Origin: Aptenodytes patagonicus
Lineage: Eukaryota; Chordata; Aves; Sphenisciformes; Spheniscidae
Direction of reading: 5' to 3'
Assembly: GCF_965638725.1 (NCBI RefSeq)
Contig: NC_134949.1
Location: 38,778,151 to 38,842,150 of the forward strand
DNA length: 64,000 nucleotides
Shown here: piece after piece, positions 24,175 through 37,275 of the stretch
How the letters are laid out: each line of letters opens with the position of its first letter
Numbering within the stretch: the stretch's first letter is position 1
Translations under genes and position numbers: made by a program
Notes under the pieces: generated by a model
The model's input: the letters and a program-made list of their open reading frames with translations, nothing else
The model's database searches: none
What the model was told of the DNA's origin: nothing

Positions 24175-27100
24175 AGGAAGGCAGGCCAGCCTAAATAATT
24201 CCTTAAGAAATGCAGTAGCAGTATGGCAAGAGACCGAGAAATCATTCATTTGCAGTCCTAGTGCCCAAATAGCAGCCAGAAATGCTGCACCCTGCCTTCC
24301 TCTGGAGTAGGGAGTCTGAACAATAACTGAATTGGGTGAGTTTGAGAGAGGCTGTGATTCACACACTCTCCATGTATGGCTGAGGGCTTGGCTCACGTGT
24401 GCCCTTGAGCCTAATATGGAGGCAAAATGCTCCAACCTTCCCAGCTCACCATCCACCACCACACTCTGGATATACACCTACACCAGCACTCACGGAAGAC
24501 CCTTGCTCTCTGTGTCTTCCATGTGTCAGTCATGGCGCATCTCAGCAGCTCATCTTCTCGGGGAACTGCTGTAAATCCTTGATGTAGGTATCAGCAGTTT
24601 AGCACAGTCTCCCTGTTTTCATTTTGAATGAAATACCAGACCCTTACACTACTGTACGAGCCGTGGAGTCAGATAATAGCCAACTAGTGCATCTGAACAG
24701 CTACTCTAAATATTATTATACAGGTGTAAGACCTCTGTAGGAATGTTAATTTCTACCCTTTTTCCCTAAGACAGTAGCTACTGTATTGAAAGAAGGAGAC
24801 TTCCAAAATTGCAGTTATTTTCCCTTTGTATTGCCTGTGGTACACATCTGAATTTCAAAACAACTTTTTATCCAGCTATATATAAATTACCTTTCCTTTG
24901 CCATCACCTTGGTCAAAATGAAGTGCATTTACATGTTACTATTTTTCTCCTCATGGATATTTTACATTTTTTGCTGTATTGTATTGTATCACAGATTAAT
25001 ATCCAAGGTAATTCATTACCTTGAAATGCCTATAGCAGCCTCGGTAATAGGCTGTATTAAAGAACTGTAGACAGGTAGTATCCAGCTTGCCCCAGGAACA
25101 CCAGACCTATCATGGGAAATGAGCACGCAGAAGGCCCTACACAAGGGATCTGGATTTCTACCAAGACTGTTACGTGATGACATGTTGGCTAATGACTAAG
25201 GCTAGTCATGTTCTGGTCACAGTTGATGAGCGTAGCACCCAACTGTCACATGGTACTGGCTCTCATTTTTGCTGTAAGTTACTAAATTATGTTGGAAGCA
25301 AGTTAAACATGCACCTAATTGTTACTTTTCTTTGTAAGGTTTGTGGCGTGGGAGTGGAGTGAGGGCCCGCTTACAAGGTAAGGCATTGCAGATATCTGCT
25401 TAGTAAAACACCATGGAAATAAAGCATCACTCTACAGATGGGTTTGACAACAGGGAAGGTTAAGAACTCATGCGCCTCTTCGCAGAGTTATCTGCAGCAG
25501 CATCATTTCACTGTACTGGGCCACATGTGACTTAACACCTTGGCTCCCCAGGCAAGGGCAGTGTGGGTGACCGGAGAGGGTTGCACTACCGGGCTGCTGC
25601 AACCTGCCACCATCCAGGAGGGCCCCTTCGAGGCAGTCCTCTGCTTTCCTGCAGCACAGGGCTGTGGCTTTTCTGTGCGGCATCCTGCTGGCCAGCAGAT
25701 CCAGGTAGCTGGCTATGCTGGGATCTTGGGTCTGGAAGTAAGCAATGGCCTTTCAGGCAAAAAGCCTTTGGTGTTGCATGTGAGATGGTTATAGTGCTCA
25801 TTGCAGGTGCTTCCCAGTGCAGATCCAGGACACAATATAATACATTCATATGTAAAAGGCAAAGGATTTGGAGGAAAATGGTGAAGCGGCAGGATGTCTG
25901 AAGCTGATGGGGTCTTGGGCTCTGGTTTTGAGTGCAACTTGTATGACAGAGAGGACAGAGAAAGGCGAACAAGTGGGTGTGTGGGAAAATGGGAGGGAAA
26001 CATGTGGAGGATGAAACAGGTGGGAGACCCCTCTTCAGTCCAGCGGTTTGGCTTCCTTCGGTGTTTTTTAGCAAAGGTTTCTTGTGGCATTGAAACAAAA
26101 GTTGACCTGAAGTGTCTGCCAAGGCAATGGCCGAGGGGGGGGATCACATGTGAGCCACTAGCAATACTGTAGTAAGACTAAGGAGTTGATAATATCTCCA
26201 AGACCACAAATCAGACCTCTGTGAATGTACATTCATTATAAGAGTAATCCTAGGATTCTGAGCTGGGATGTCAACACTGAACGGAGTATTACTGTGTGCA
26301 GCAGTGAGGGCCATAGAAGTCGGGCAGGTACCAGGATCTATGGTGCTGTGAGGTGCAGACCTTGCCCGTACAACAAAATCTTCCCTCCAACAAAAATCCT
26401 CCATGAACGTGGCTGTTAGCATCCATCCATCCCGACAGCCCCAAGGAAGGAGCCAGAGCCCAGGCTTCTCTCTTGTGACATCTTACACAGAGCAAGACAA
26501 ACATGCATATGTATTATTAAGAGACTGGAAGGCAGACATGGTGTTTGCCACATTCCAGGGAACTAATGGCTATTTAGCTTTGCCCAGTTGAGAGGGATTC
26601 CTATGGCTTTTCTCCTTGCCCAGAATGGTGATTGTGCTGGGAGGGATGGAGGGGAATAATTTCTAGTAACACTGTTCCTCTGTGTACATAAGTATTCCCT
26701 GACTGGGGCTGGCTCATCACACAAGATGGCAATCCATGCTTCCCTTCCCCCTGCCTTCCCCTCCCTCCTCACATCTCTACCAGCACAGCAGATTCCAATA
26801 ATAAACCCATCACTGTGAAAGCCAGGTGTCATCCAAATTCATTTGCTGCAGCGTTTGATCTATCCTCTGCTTCAAGATACAGGTTTCAGAGTATTTTGTG
26901 AGATGCACTTCACAGCTTTGTATCATAGAAAACATTCTGCAGCATTTTATAAGCTGCATTTTATAAAATTTCATCAAATATTATGTAGAATATTTTAGCA
27001 ATAAGCCCTTTTTTAGAGGATCAGTTCCAGTACAAGCTTGCATATGTATGAAAGTGCACAGAGAAAATAGGAACATCCTCAAAACACTGTTAACACTTAG

Positions 27101-30100
27101 CCTTCCAGAAGATCTTTGCTGGGCTATTTATTTTGTGATGGAACTTGTGCAGTTCACAGTGAAAGTAAAATGGGATTTAAGGCATGGTGACTGTTTTACT
27201 ATGGCTATTTAGCTTTACAAAGCAGAAATGCCTCAGTTCATCCAGTGTCCTCCGCACTGCGGAGTAGCCTAGGAGGGATCATGGGCCGAATAGCATCACC
27301 TTATTCCTCACTGGGCTCCCCTCGGCTTTCTTGAACAAGCATCATCTCTGTTTCCACGTCTCATCAACCACTGACACATCCTCCATTTGGCGGACTGACT
27401 GTACAGGTGCATCTGCAGCTCCGACTCTTCTCATTGCAATTATTTGTCTTCCCCAGTGCTAGGCAGAGCACATCACATGCTGCCAGGCCCTGCACACCCG
27501 CAATCCACAACCACCCCACCACCTTTCAGACACCCCCAAAGTGCCACAAGAGCTCATTACATCAGAGATCTGGGCATCAAACAGTTAATGTCCTCCGATG
27601 GTGGAAAGAAATTAAGAAGTGGCACCTGAAAACTGTGGGAGTCTTTTTTGTCATGGAAATGGAACAAACCCAGTCATTATTTGTTAATTTGCTCAGTTCG
27701 TATCTAAACCCATGCACAGGTAAGATCCATCTCAGCTCCTCAAGGTCTAGGGAGGGAAGAGGAGGATGTCTGAAGATCTCCCTGCGGTCGCACGAAAACA
27801 AGGCCAGGTGCTGAGGAGCAGCAGCGCTTCTCCAGTCTTTTTACAGTGCTGGTCCGTTCCGAGGTCCTGGTTTCAGATCTTTGGGGCTGCACTCCCTCGT
27901 CTCAGGCAGCTCAGAAAAGCCTTGCCTGAGAAGCGCTGCAGTGCGGGAGTGCCTGCACACCTGCAGACGGACATCTCGGACACAGCACGTCTCCACCCGC
28001 CACGAGAGGTCACTTTCTGTACAGCTCTCTGGAAGAGACAGACCAGTCCCATTTAGCAAAGTCACTATGAAATTTTCAACTCCGTGTTTAATTTTTTAAG
28101 TCTTTTCCCATTTGTTTAATGGAAGCTGAAACACTGCCATCACTGTCAAGCCCAGGAGCAGTGTTGTCTTGCCAGATCTTTCTGGGTTTACAGAAAAAGG
28201 CATACTTGCATTACAGCAGCAGAAAATAAATTTGAACATGGCATTTACATTTGCAGCATGAAAATTCAGATCACTGAACGCAACATAAAAGTTTTTTAAA
28301 AGGTCCTAATAATCTATACTTGCACACTGCTGGCGTTGTGTCATGCCAGTTGTTTTGAAGGATGGACTCTCTTTAGAGTTCCTGCAAAGGAAAGGAAAAA
28401 AAAGCTGAAAAATAAAATCAATATACTCCAAAAGAAGTCCAAACAAAAAGAAAGCTGAATAAGAAGAAATATAAGAGATCATTTTCCTCCATTAACCAAA
28501 GGAAAAAAAAACAAACCCCAAAACTTCAGGGCTAGTTTTTGATAATTTATTCCTAAATTGCTGTCTGTTATTTTTAAAATTCCTACTTCAGTAACTTTTT
28601 TTTCAGGCATCAATTGCTAGTTATTACTTGGTTATGTCAATGAAAACAAGAAAAACCTCAGGTAATAAATTCTTCTATTGGGAGACAGTAACAAACCAGA
28701 CCTTCTTCTCTAATAATACTGTAGCAGAGGATCATGAAATATATAAGAAGCACCTTAAAATAAAAATTGCACTGTATTAACTGTATGGTTTAGGTGGTCA
28801 TCATGTTTCAAGAAGAGATCTGCTGTGCTTACAGAGAATTGAGCAATTGTGAGCTTTGTTCATCTTCACAACCGCTGTAAATTTTGGGAGAAATTGTCTC
28901 TGAGCTAGCAGAAGTCTGAGGAAAGCATTTTGAAGAAAACTGTCTCTCATTTATTAATATAACAAAGCGAGCCTGATGGCTTAAATAAAAGAACAACCCT
29001 GGCAGCTGCTGAGCTCTTACAACCACTATTTTAAATCAAAGAGGAAGGAAAAACCCTGTATATAAACTCAGTGACAAGCAGGAATCTCTAAAGTCAAGGA
29101 TGAGAACAGAGTAAAAGAGGGACACGCAGATATTGCGAAGGCAGGCAAGCAGGAACCTGTCACTGTTGCAGATGAGGGCGAGTAAGTGATACAGTGGTTT
29201 TCACAGTACACTAATGAAGAACTAATGGGGGTTAGGTAAGACAGTCATTCCAGCACATTTAGGCTTCTGTTGTTTACACTGTTATGTATTTTATATGAAT
29301 ATTTAATCCCAATTAGGCTTTTTGATTCTGCACCAGTAGTCACCGATGTAAAATACACGTACAGTATACTTCAGGAGCATTCCCTGGTAGGTCTGCTGAT
29401 TAGCTAAGGATCTTAGGAGAAACATGAGGGATGGTCATCAAAAATGCCAAAACCCCCAAAATTAACAAGGTAACGAATTCTGTTCTGGAACTGGGAAATA
29501 TTTCAAAGCTATGGGAAGTAAAAAATGTAGCTCTCATTCAGCAATTCTAGGATGAAAAATACATCTTAATCTTTCAAAAAGATTACATAAAATAATTGCT
29601 TTAGACAACTTTGAAGAATCCTCTTGGCACACTTCTACAGTTTTTAGCTTTCCAGACTTTGGTTTCGACTCAGGAGAAACTCAGTCGCAGATGTGAGGCT
29701 CTGCGAGCCCCAGACCCCTCTCCTGCTCCAGAGACAGGACCACTGAGAGCTCAAGCTGGAGCTAAGCTCTGGCGCCCTGTACTTTGGGCACTGAAACCGA
29801 CCCCGGAGCCCTGCCCTTGTTTCGAGGCAGATGCTGCTGCTAGGAATCGCAGCTGGGTCATGCGTGAGGTCAAGAGCCCAAAGAGGCGGCCAGAGAGGAG
29901 TACCCATCAGGGTGCTTCAAGGGCCACACGTGGTCCGAAACCCTGCCCATCTTTGGAGGTGGACACACATATCAGCTTGGAGCCTATGGCTCGGGAGGGA
30001 GGCTTGAGGAGCAGATCTAGCATGAAAGAGCCATAAGAGAAGATGTCCACTGAGACCCAGGAACCTCACTGCCCTGGGCCAGCCTGCAACATCAGGCTTA

Positions 30101-32526
30101 GATCTTGTCCCTTTTCTTTTACTTTCCACCTACGAATCTTTAATCTTACTAGGGGATTAGGTATCTAGGAGGGCTGCTGAAGCAGACCCCACAGGGGAGT
30201 TAGGAGGAAAAACACACCAGCTCTGGATTGTCATTGGGCTTTGGGCTGCTCAGATCAGGTCCATGTGCAGAGACATGGGAAGCTTTGAAGTAAATAAGCT
30301 AGGTACCCAGGGTGTTTCAATAATTCAAGAATGAGGGAATTACAGAGGGGGTTTGAGTTGTAATTTTGGTTTTATGTGCCTAATCTCTGCTTAAATTCAG
30401 GTGCCTTCGAAGATTTTAAATCTGACTCTAATTTGAAATGCACGGCTACAAGCTCTTTCCTCACTGTCAGCTGGAAAGCAAGGGCTCTGGGAAGTTGTCT
30501 GGGGAAAGGTAAATCTTTTCTATCACACTGAGCTACTGTGGATGCCAAACAGAATGAGGTAGCTTTAAAGGATTTTCCCAAGTCAGCTCAGAAAAAGTGA
30601 TTATATAGGATTTATGAACCAGCTTCTCATAAATTTAATAATGACTCGCCATTTCCTCCACTTGCTAGATTGCTTAGCACTGATTTGGATGCTCTGATAG
30701 AGCAGCATTAATAAGAAGCTGCGTGATTTACCTTGAGGTGGTATTTCATTCTCTGAAGATAGTTCACATCTCTGATATCAGAATGAAGGAAAATAATGCT
30801 TGTGTAACAGAAGGTATAAATATGGTATATTCAAGAAATATTTTTAAACTGCAGTTCTCAGAGCTGTTTCAAATGAATCTGGATTTCTCCCCTAAACCCT
30901 GTGACAGTCAGGAAGAGAGTCAAAATGCCCTGAGCATCGGTAACTGATCAGAGAGCCTCTTTAAGGTGAAAGAATTCAGGAAGGTATCACTTCCAAACTG
31001 TTCTGTCTGCTCGCCTCATCATATTTAGCATGAACGCACTTCATCTGTGTCATTGGAAAAACAGGCCGTTTAGCTTAAACTGCTGCTGCAAGCTGCTAAA
31101 CTGACTGACTTTGTGCAGGAGCGGATGAGTGCTCGGACAGCTGGGTGTCTAGCTTCACCTTGGGTGGAAGCTGACAGAGCAGGAGAAACAAATGGGCTGT
31201 GATAACATCTGGTCCATCTGACCACAGTCTACATTCTCAGCTCCAACACTTACTGCTATGGCAACTGGACAAAAGTGTGGTTCATCAAGAGGTAGAACAG
31301 CAATATAAGCAATATATCAACACATCAAGGTCTTAATGAAAATAATTTAAAAAGGAATCATGATTACTAGGAAAGAAGAAAAAACTTGTTCTGTTTCTGA
31401 CCAGTACTATGTTGGAGGGTAAACATCCTGAATCCCATTGGTCTGGTCTTACAACCACTGAAAAAGCCTTTTTCATAAACACCACCTTCTTTCAAACTTA
31501 GTAGCAATGGAATATGTTGGCACAGTTCAAAATACACACGTGAAATTTGAGTTCTACTGTGAAACATATTGTGGAAGAATGACCTGGTACATTTGCATGT
31601 GTGTTGTCTTTCATTAACTCAATATCAGATTCAATACATGAAATTACTGACTATACCTTCATTAGTAATAAAAACACAGTCTGAATGTAAGTGTCTGTTG
31701 ATATTGTGTTAAAGAATCCCAATCCAGGGGCTCTCCTGTAAGCACTCTCACCTGTGAACAAAACAAGTCAGAACGTAGCAAACTCCATTCTTCATTAGAA
31801 CCAAAAATACAAGTATGTTATCACACAAGTATGCCTCATGGAAACAGCTCTCTCAAATTAAATATGTGAGAAGAGTTTTAAATTTTAAAATCTATCACAT
31901 TAATATAAACAAATTTGTATTATTCTCTGAATAGCTGTTACATGAGCAGACTCATACACAAAGGAGCAGGAAGAGTAAAAATATTCCTTTATTTGTTAGA
32001 AAACCTTGGCCACACGTCATGTCAAGAAGTAATTTTCTCTGTTTTAAAACAAGCTTTTCTGGGACCATCTTATTATTAAACAAATAATTTTGGATGCAAA
32101 GGTCTCACTGTATAGAATATGTGCATCATTACTGTTTGGGGCATTATAAATGCTGTGTGAGTAGTGCTAATACAATAAAAGAGAAATCATGATTCATTAC
32201 TAGCTTCACAAGGTGTGGGATTTACCAGTGGATTCAGTCAGTGTTTTGCCTTTCTCCCTGGAAAGCTGTAGGTGAAAGGAAACTTGCTCATAATTACTGA
32301 TCAAAACTCTAGCCAGGAGCTGGTTTCTAAATGAGCTTAGGTGAGACACTGTTGCTTATTAAGAGTGGAGATTTCAAGTGTTGCTTTTTTCCCTTGAAAA
32401 ACTGCTATGGAAAGTCTGCCTTCCTTTGCTTTGTTTTAGATTCCTTTTCTTTTTCCTTCCGCATCCTCAGAAAGAAAGGACCTCTTTTTCTTTTCAATAC
32501 TCACATCTACCCCCATTCCTCCATAA
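24175..32526. other. Gene desert segment with a GC-rich repeat-like patch
   Basis: No gene recognised. The patch at about 29,690-30,040 is GC-rich and shows faint internal repetition; its 141-codon frame (29611-30036) contains PCPCFEAD and PCPSLEVD about 50 codons apart. The rest is AT-rich and featureless to me. Confidence 0.5.
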
Positions 32527-33092
32527 TTTCATAGAATCATAGAATCATTGAGCTTGGAAAAGACCTCTAAGATCATCGAGTCCAACTGTCGACCCAACAC
32601 CACCATGTCCACTAAACCATGTCCCTAAGTGCCGCATCTACACGTCTTTTAAATACCTCCAGGGATGGTGACTCAACCACTTCCCTGGGCAGCCTGTTCC
32701 AATGTTTCACCACTCTTTCAGTAAAGAAATTTTTCCTCACGTCCAATCTAAACCTCCCCTCGTGCAACTTGAGGCCATTTCCTCTCGTCCTATCGCTTGT
32801 TACTTGGGAAAAGAGACCGACACCCACCTCGCTACAACCTCCTTTCAGGTAGTTGTAGAGAGCGATGAGGTCTCCCCTCAGCCTCCTTTTCTCCAGGCTA
32901 AACAACCCCAGTTCCCTCAGCCGCTCCTCATAAGACTTGTTCTCCAGACCCTTCACCAGCCTCGTTGCCCTTCTCTGGACACACTCTAACACCTCAACGT
33001 CCTTCTTGTAGTGAGGGGCCCAAAACTGAACACAGTATTCGAGGTGCGGCCTCACCAGTGCTGAGTACGGGGGCACGATCGCTTCCCTACTC
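32527..33092 (-). mobile_element. CR1 LINE 3' fragment, minus strand
   Basis: Read on the minus strand, about 155 open codons from [20 protein letters not shown] to the CR1 stop. These carry [18 protein letters not shown] and [18 protein letters not shown], the hallmark of the CR1 reverse transcriptase C-terminus. The element ends with the tail TGATTCTATGATTCTATGAA. It is 5'-truncated at about 33092. The undamaged frame suggests a fairly recent insertion. Confidence 0.88.
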
Positions 33093-34495
33093 AATTTGGC
33101 ATCTTCTAAAATTCTTCAGCTTACAGTTCAAGGTAGCCCCCAGATTTGCCTGTGTTGGCCTTCATCCCTCCAGCTCTGCGTGCTCTGTCAGGGCTACCCC
33201 AGAGCGCCGCGTGACTGGAGGTGCTGGGAGGAGACCCCTACACACCGTGGCCACCACTGCAAACTCTTCCATCACTTACGAGAGAAATCTTGGCTAAGTT
33301 GCAAATGTTAGAGCTCCACACTAGACTTGCCCTTCTACTTTATTTCAGTCTATTTGCCATACGTCATGTCAAATTTTATGCTTCAGAAGAAAGAAAAAGT
33401 TCATTGCAAAAACTACAGCAACCAAAAACTAGGAAACAGCCTTACAAAAAACAGAGCACACAACTCACTACCTGTTAAGATCATTGTGTATCAACAAAAG
33501 GGGAGCAAACATGTCAGTAAAGAAAACAGGTTCTGGTTTCAGGGTCACAAAGGAATTGCTACATGCAATCAAGAGTGAAAAATCTTTTAAGTTTTGAAAA
33601 AACATCCTATAATTTTATTTCTTTAGATATGACAAAGTCCTGGCCTGCAGTGATCGCTAAAGGTCTAACACATTTCCAAAGGAAAAGGATATTAGCTGCA
33701 GCATGGTATCAATCCCAAAACACAGTGCATTTCTACCAGTCCCTGATGTCTCTGGCATTTTGGTCTGGAAAACTAAATTTTCACTCTGTGTGAGGACCCC
33801 AAAGGGAGCTTTATTCTTTATTTTACTCTCTCTCCTATGCTAAAAAAACCCCCATGGTTTGAGCAATTTGGCTGTCATTGTGCATTCATTTTCCATGAGT
33901 ATCTTCTGATCCATACGAGATACGTGACCCAGCACAGTGTAATGCGAGCATTTTAACTTTTTATTAAGTTCAGAGCTGCCGTATCCCTCTTGTCAGAACT
34001 GCTTCCATTCTCCAGGTGGTTCATTTAGGATGGAAGCTGGTCACAGAGAAAAGTGCATAGTGTCATTAAATCCCAGTGGATTTAAAATCCTCCTGACCTC
34101 TATGCCCATTGCTGCTTGACAGCATCAATCAACAAGATCTTCACCACTCTTCTCAGTTTTTCTATTATTCACAAGCCCTTTGTATCAGAATGCCTTACGC
34201 AAAAACAAAAGGCAGGGTTTACAGTCTGTTATTATCTATCCAGACCTGGAAGCAGTTGGGATGAATGGGAGGACTGTAAAGTTCTTTCCTGTAACGCTGG
34301 GCTCTATTAGTGTCTCTCATCTGCTCCCGCCCCATCCCTTCTCCTCTGTAAATCCTCCTTGGAACCCCTGCTTTTCCAACAGAACACCTACTGGGGATGG
34401 CTGTCTGAGGAAAAAGAGAAGAATGAAAATTAGTGAGAAGTCAATCTTTGTATTCATTAATTTTGTTGTTACAAAAGAAGATGAACAGTTGCATT
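33093..34495. other. No recognised feature
   Basis: AT-rich sequence between two CR1 pieces; several short frames without support. Confidence 0.6.
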
Positions 34496-34537
34496 GGTCT
34501 TTTCCAACCTAAACAATTCTATGATTCTATGATTTAA
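34496..34537 (+). mobile_element. CR1 3'-end stub
   Basis: Only the last 40 or so bases of a CR1: TTTTCCAACCTAAACAATTC followed by the tail ATGATTCTATGATT. An extreme 5' truncation, which is common for CR1. Confidence 0.7.
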
Positions 34538-36706
34538 GCTGTTTTTAGCTGTAATCCTAGCACTTCCATCTGCTCATTATGCTTGTAAGACCACGTGAAG
34601 AATATTGCATTAAATTCATTACCAGGAAAGTATAGAAAAATTGGAGGAACAGTAACAAAAAAGGGTTAGTGCACAACAATGATTTATTTATGAAGAAAGA
34701 TTAATAGCTAAACTCAGGAGCCCAGCTGAAGGGAAATAATTGGAAAGGCTCTCAAATGACCCCCTGGAAACAGGCTCAAACCTCAGACTGTGAAAGTCCT
34801 TACTCATTTTTATTTAGTCCTTGTTCAAGAAAAGCTCCAGTTAAAAATTAAACAGGGGGAAAGTGGCTACAAATATTTTCCAGATCTGAGTATCAAGCAA
34901 GGCTTTATATAGCTAATTTGAGCAGCGGCCTTTGGTGGCAAACAGCTGAGAAGTAGAACTGTACACAGATAAATGACTTGTCTTGAGAAGCTTTAGTGGC
35001 TACCTCTGAACCAGAAAACAGCCAGGATCTGTTCTTTGGTCCTGAAGCTGAACCGTGAGAAGGGGGAGAAGTGCTCTCAGGGCCCGCGCATCTTCTGGGA
35101 TGGTGCTTGTTGGCACAGGCCAAAATGTGCCAGGGTGCCCACAGCTGCATACAGTGTGGACAATGGCACACGTCTGCTTCAGCCCCTGTTCTGGCCCGAG
35201 TTAGTTTGCAAATATAAATGTAAACTGGGCCCAGAATCACATACCGACAGTCACACAGTATCATACCGCTGGCAGTAGGGTGACCTTCTGCTTAGGAAAA
35301 TAAAATTAAAAAAAACATTAAGCACAAAACATCCTAAAGTCTTCAGTCAAATCCTGAGGGAAACATACCCACCATTTATTCCTCCCTGTTATCAGACAAA
35401 TAACCTTGAAAAGCAAAGATGAGCAAGTACAGAACAGTATTTAAAACATATTTACTAATATCCTTTTGTTTGACAGTCTCAAAAGACAGAATTTTCCTTT
35501 TCTGAGACCCATTTCTTTTTAATTTTGAGTTTATTAACTAGCTCTTTGCTGTTTGGTTCACCAGGAATGTAGAGATTACACCATTACAGAACAATATAGC
35601 TCTGTAAGTTATAAACATAAATGAACAGTCTTGGATTCTCTTGCAAAAATGCAGACTTCTGCAATTCATAAACTATTTCTCCTCCGAACCATTAATTGTG
35701 ACAGGATACTGGAGGAAAAAAAAAAAAGCAAAACAAAATATTATCACATCGTCATTATAGTTACCCAAACTTTCATTACAAATAGCACTGGGGGATTTCA
35801 GGAATTTCATAGGAAGGCTGGTCTTTGATTTTCTGGCTTTTTTTTTCTATTTTCCTTAGCCTTTTCATTAATGGAACTCATTGGGATAATGTAGTCTTTT
35901 TGTTTTTATAAGCCACCAAGATATAGACTATTTTAGAAACAGCATTGCAAAGTATTATCCACTACAAAACACTGTTAAGGGAGGTTTTATCTGTTCCTGG
36001 AGAATGATGTAACGGTTATGGATTTCTCTCCTGAGAGATACAAACCTGTAAGCATGACATGGAGCCTGTTGAATGAATGTAATATATTCAAGCAGAACAC
36101 TTTGTACACATACATTTAATTATAAAAATAATTATCTCTTTTTTAAGTCCATAGCAGCAGCCATTTTATCCAGAATTTTTTTTGTGTTGGGGTTGCTTTT
36201 TCCTCTCTCAGACATAGAAAAGAAACTCGTAACGCCATTTTTTTTAATGCTCTGCAACGGTGTGGTGAAGTTAAAGCGACCCTGATCCTACAGATGAGGT
36301 CACCATTCTGCAAGGGGAAATATATGCCAGATGCTGCAAACATTTTGTGGTCTTGGGAAGAAAGAAGAATGAGACCTCTCTTCCTGCTACCAGTTTTTTT
36401 GGGAAGTTAGCCTTGCAACACCAAAGAAAGTATTTTTGAATTTGCTTTTAAAAATCATGCCTTTGAATAGCAAATAAATGGCCATAAAGAACACTGCCTA
36501 TAAAAAAGGCAGGTAAGGGCTTGTCAGAGCATATTTAGTATCCATTTTCTTGACAACCTTGAGACTAGAAACTTACTGATTTTTAAAAGTAAGCCTAACA
36601 TTCCTACAATAACAAGTTTCCAAGATCTTACGCAAAAGAAAATTCTCAGCAACGTACCTAATCTCGGCACGCTCACCGCAAAAATAGCAAGCTGATTAAC
36701 AACTCC

Positions 36707-36777
36707 TAGGACTACCAGTCCTACTTGATATTTATAAGCTCTTGAATCAAGTTCGTCTCTCTTGTGTCTGATCAAGA
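36707..36777. repeat. Cluster of short inverted repeats
   Basis: A perfect 7-bp stem with a 3-base loop (TAGGACT ACC AGTCCTA, 36707-36723) is followed by the palindrome CTTGAATCAAG, with CTTGAT upstream and ATCAAG downstream. A TATA-like TTTATAAG lies between. It may be part of an old LTR or a DNA element, but no ends were found. Confidence 0.4.
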
Positions 36778-37221
36778 GATAATGCTATTGTCTGTCAAAC
36801 ACGCTGTACTTACCACAAGCTGATCTTGCTGTGTCACACTGGCAAAGCCCTTTTACATAGCTTGAGGAAATTTAGGATGGCTGCATTAATACCAAAGAAC
36901 AAGATAGGTGGCCTTACGCTACACACCGCATTAGGTTTTTAAGTGTTACTAGCCTGGGCACCTGAAGAGCATAAATGTACACAATAAGGATTTGATTATA
37001 TCCAATAATAGTTGAGCATTTGCTATCTGACACAGCAATTCTGGCTTCTATGTTAAATAACACGTGCCCTGAGGGAACGCTGAAACAGCTTCTCTCTTAT
37101 GTTTCTTACAGACAAAAGAATGAGAGGATGCTGAGACACTACACAAAGCTATGAAACAAAAAACAGTAGCCAAGGCACAAAAAAAGTCATTGCTGAACTT
37201 TTTTTTAAAGGGATTTCATTG

Positions 37222-37275
37222 TAGAGGACTACATAGAGGACTATATGGGCTATATAGAGGACTATAAGCTATATG
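37222..37275. repeat. Short tandem repeat, TAGAGGACTA units
   Basis: Three copies of TAGAGGACTA separated by AT-rich spacers (CA, then TATGGGCTATA), followed by AAGCTATATG. A local duplication with imperfect period. Confidence 0.7.

Noticed and set aside
23965-24477. Minus-strand 170-codon frame with Phe-Leu-Pro-Ser repeats
   Set aside because: It is generated by the GGAA microsatellite; no coding support outside the repeat.
25586-26147. Two overlapping minus-strand frames of 178 and 144 codons
   Set aside because: Overlapping frames in a GC-richer patch with no motif; the plus strand is open as well.
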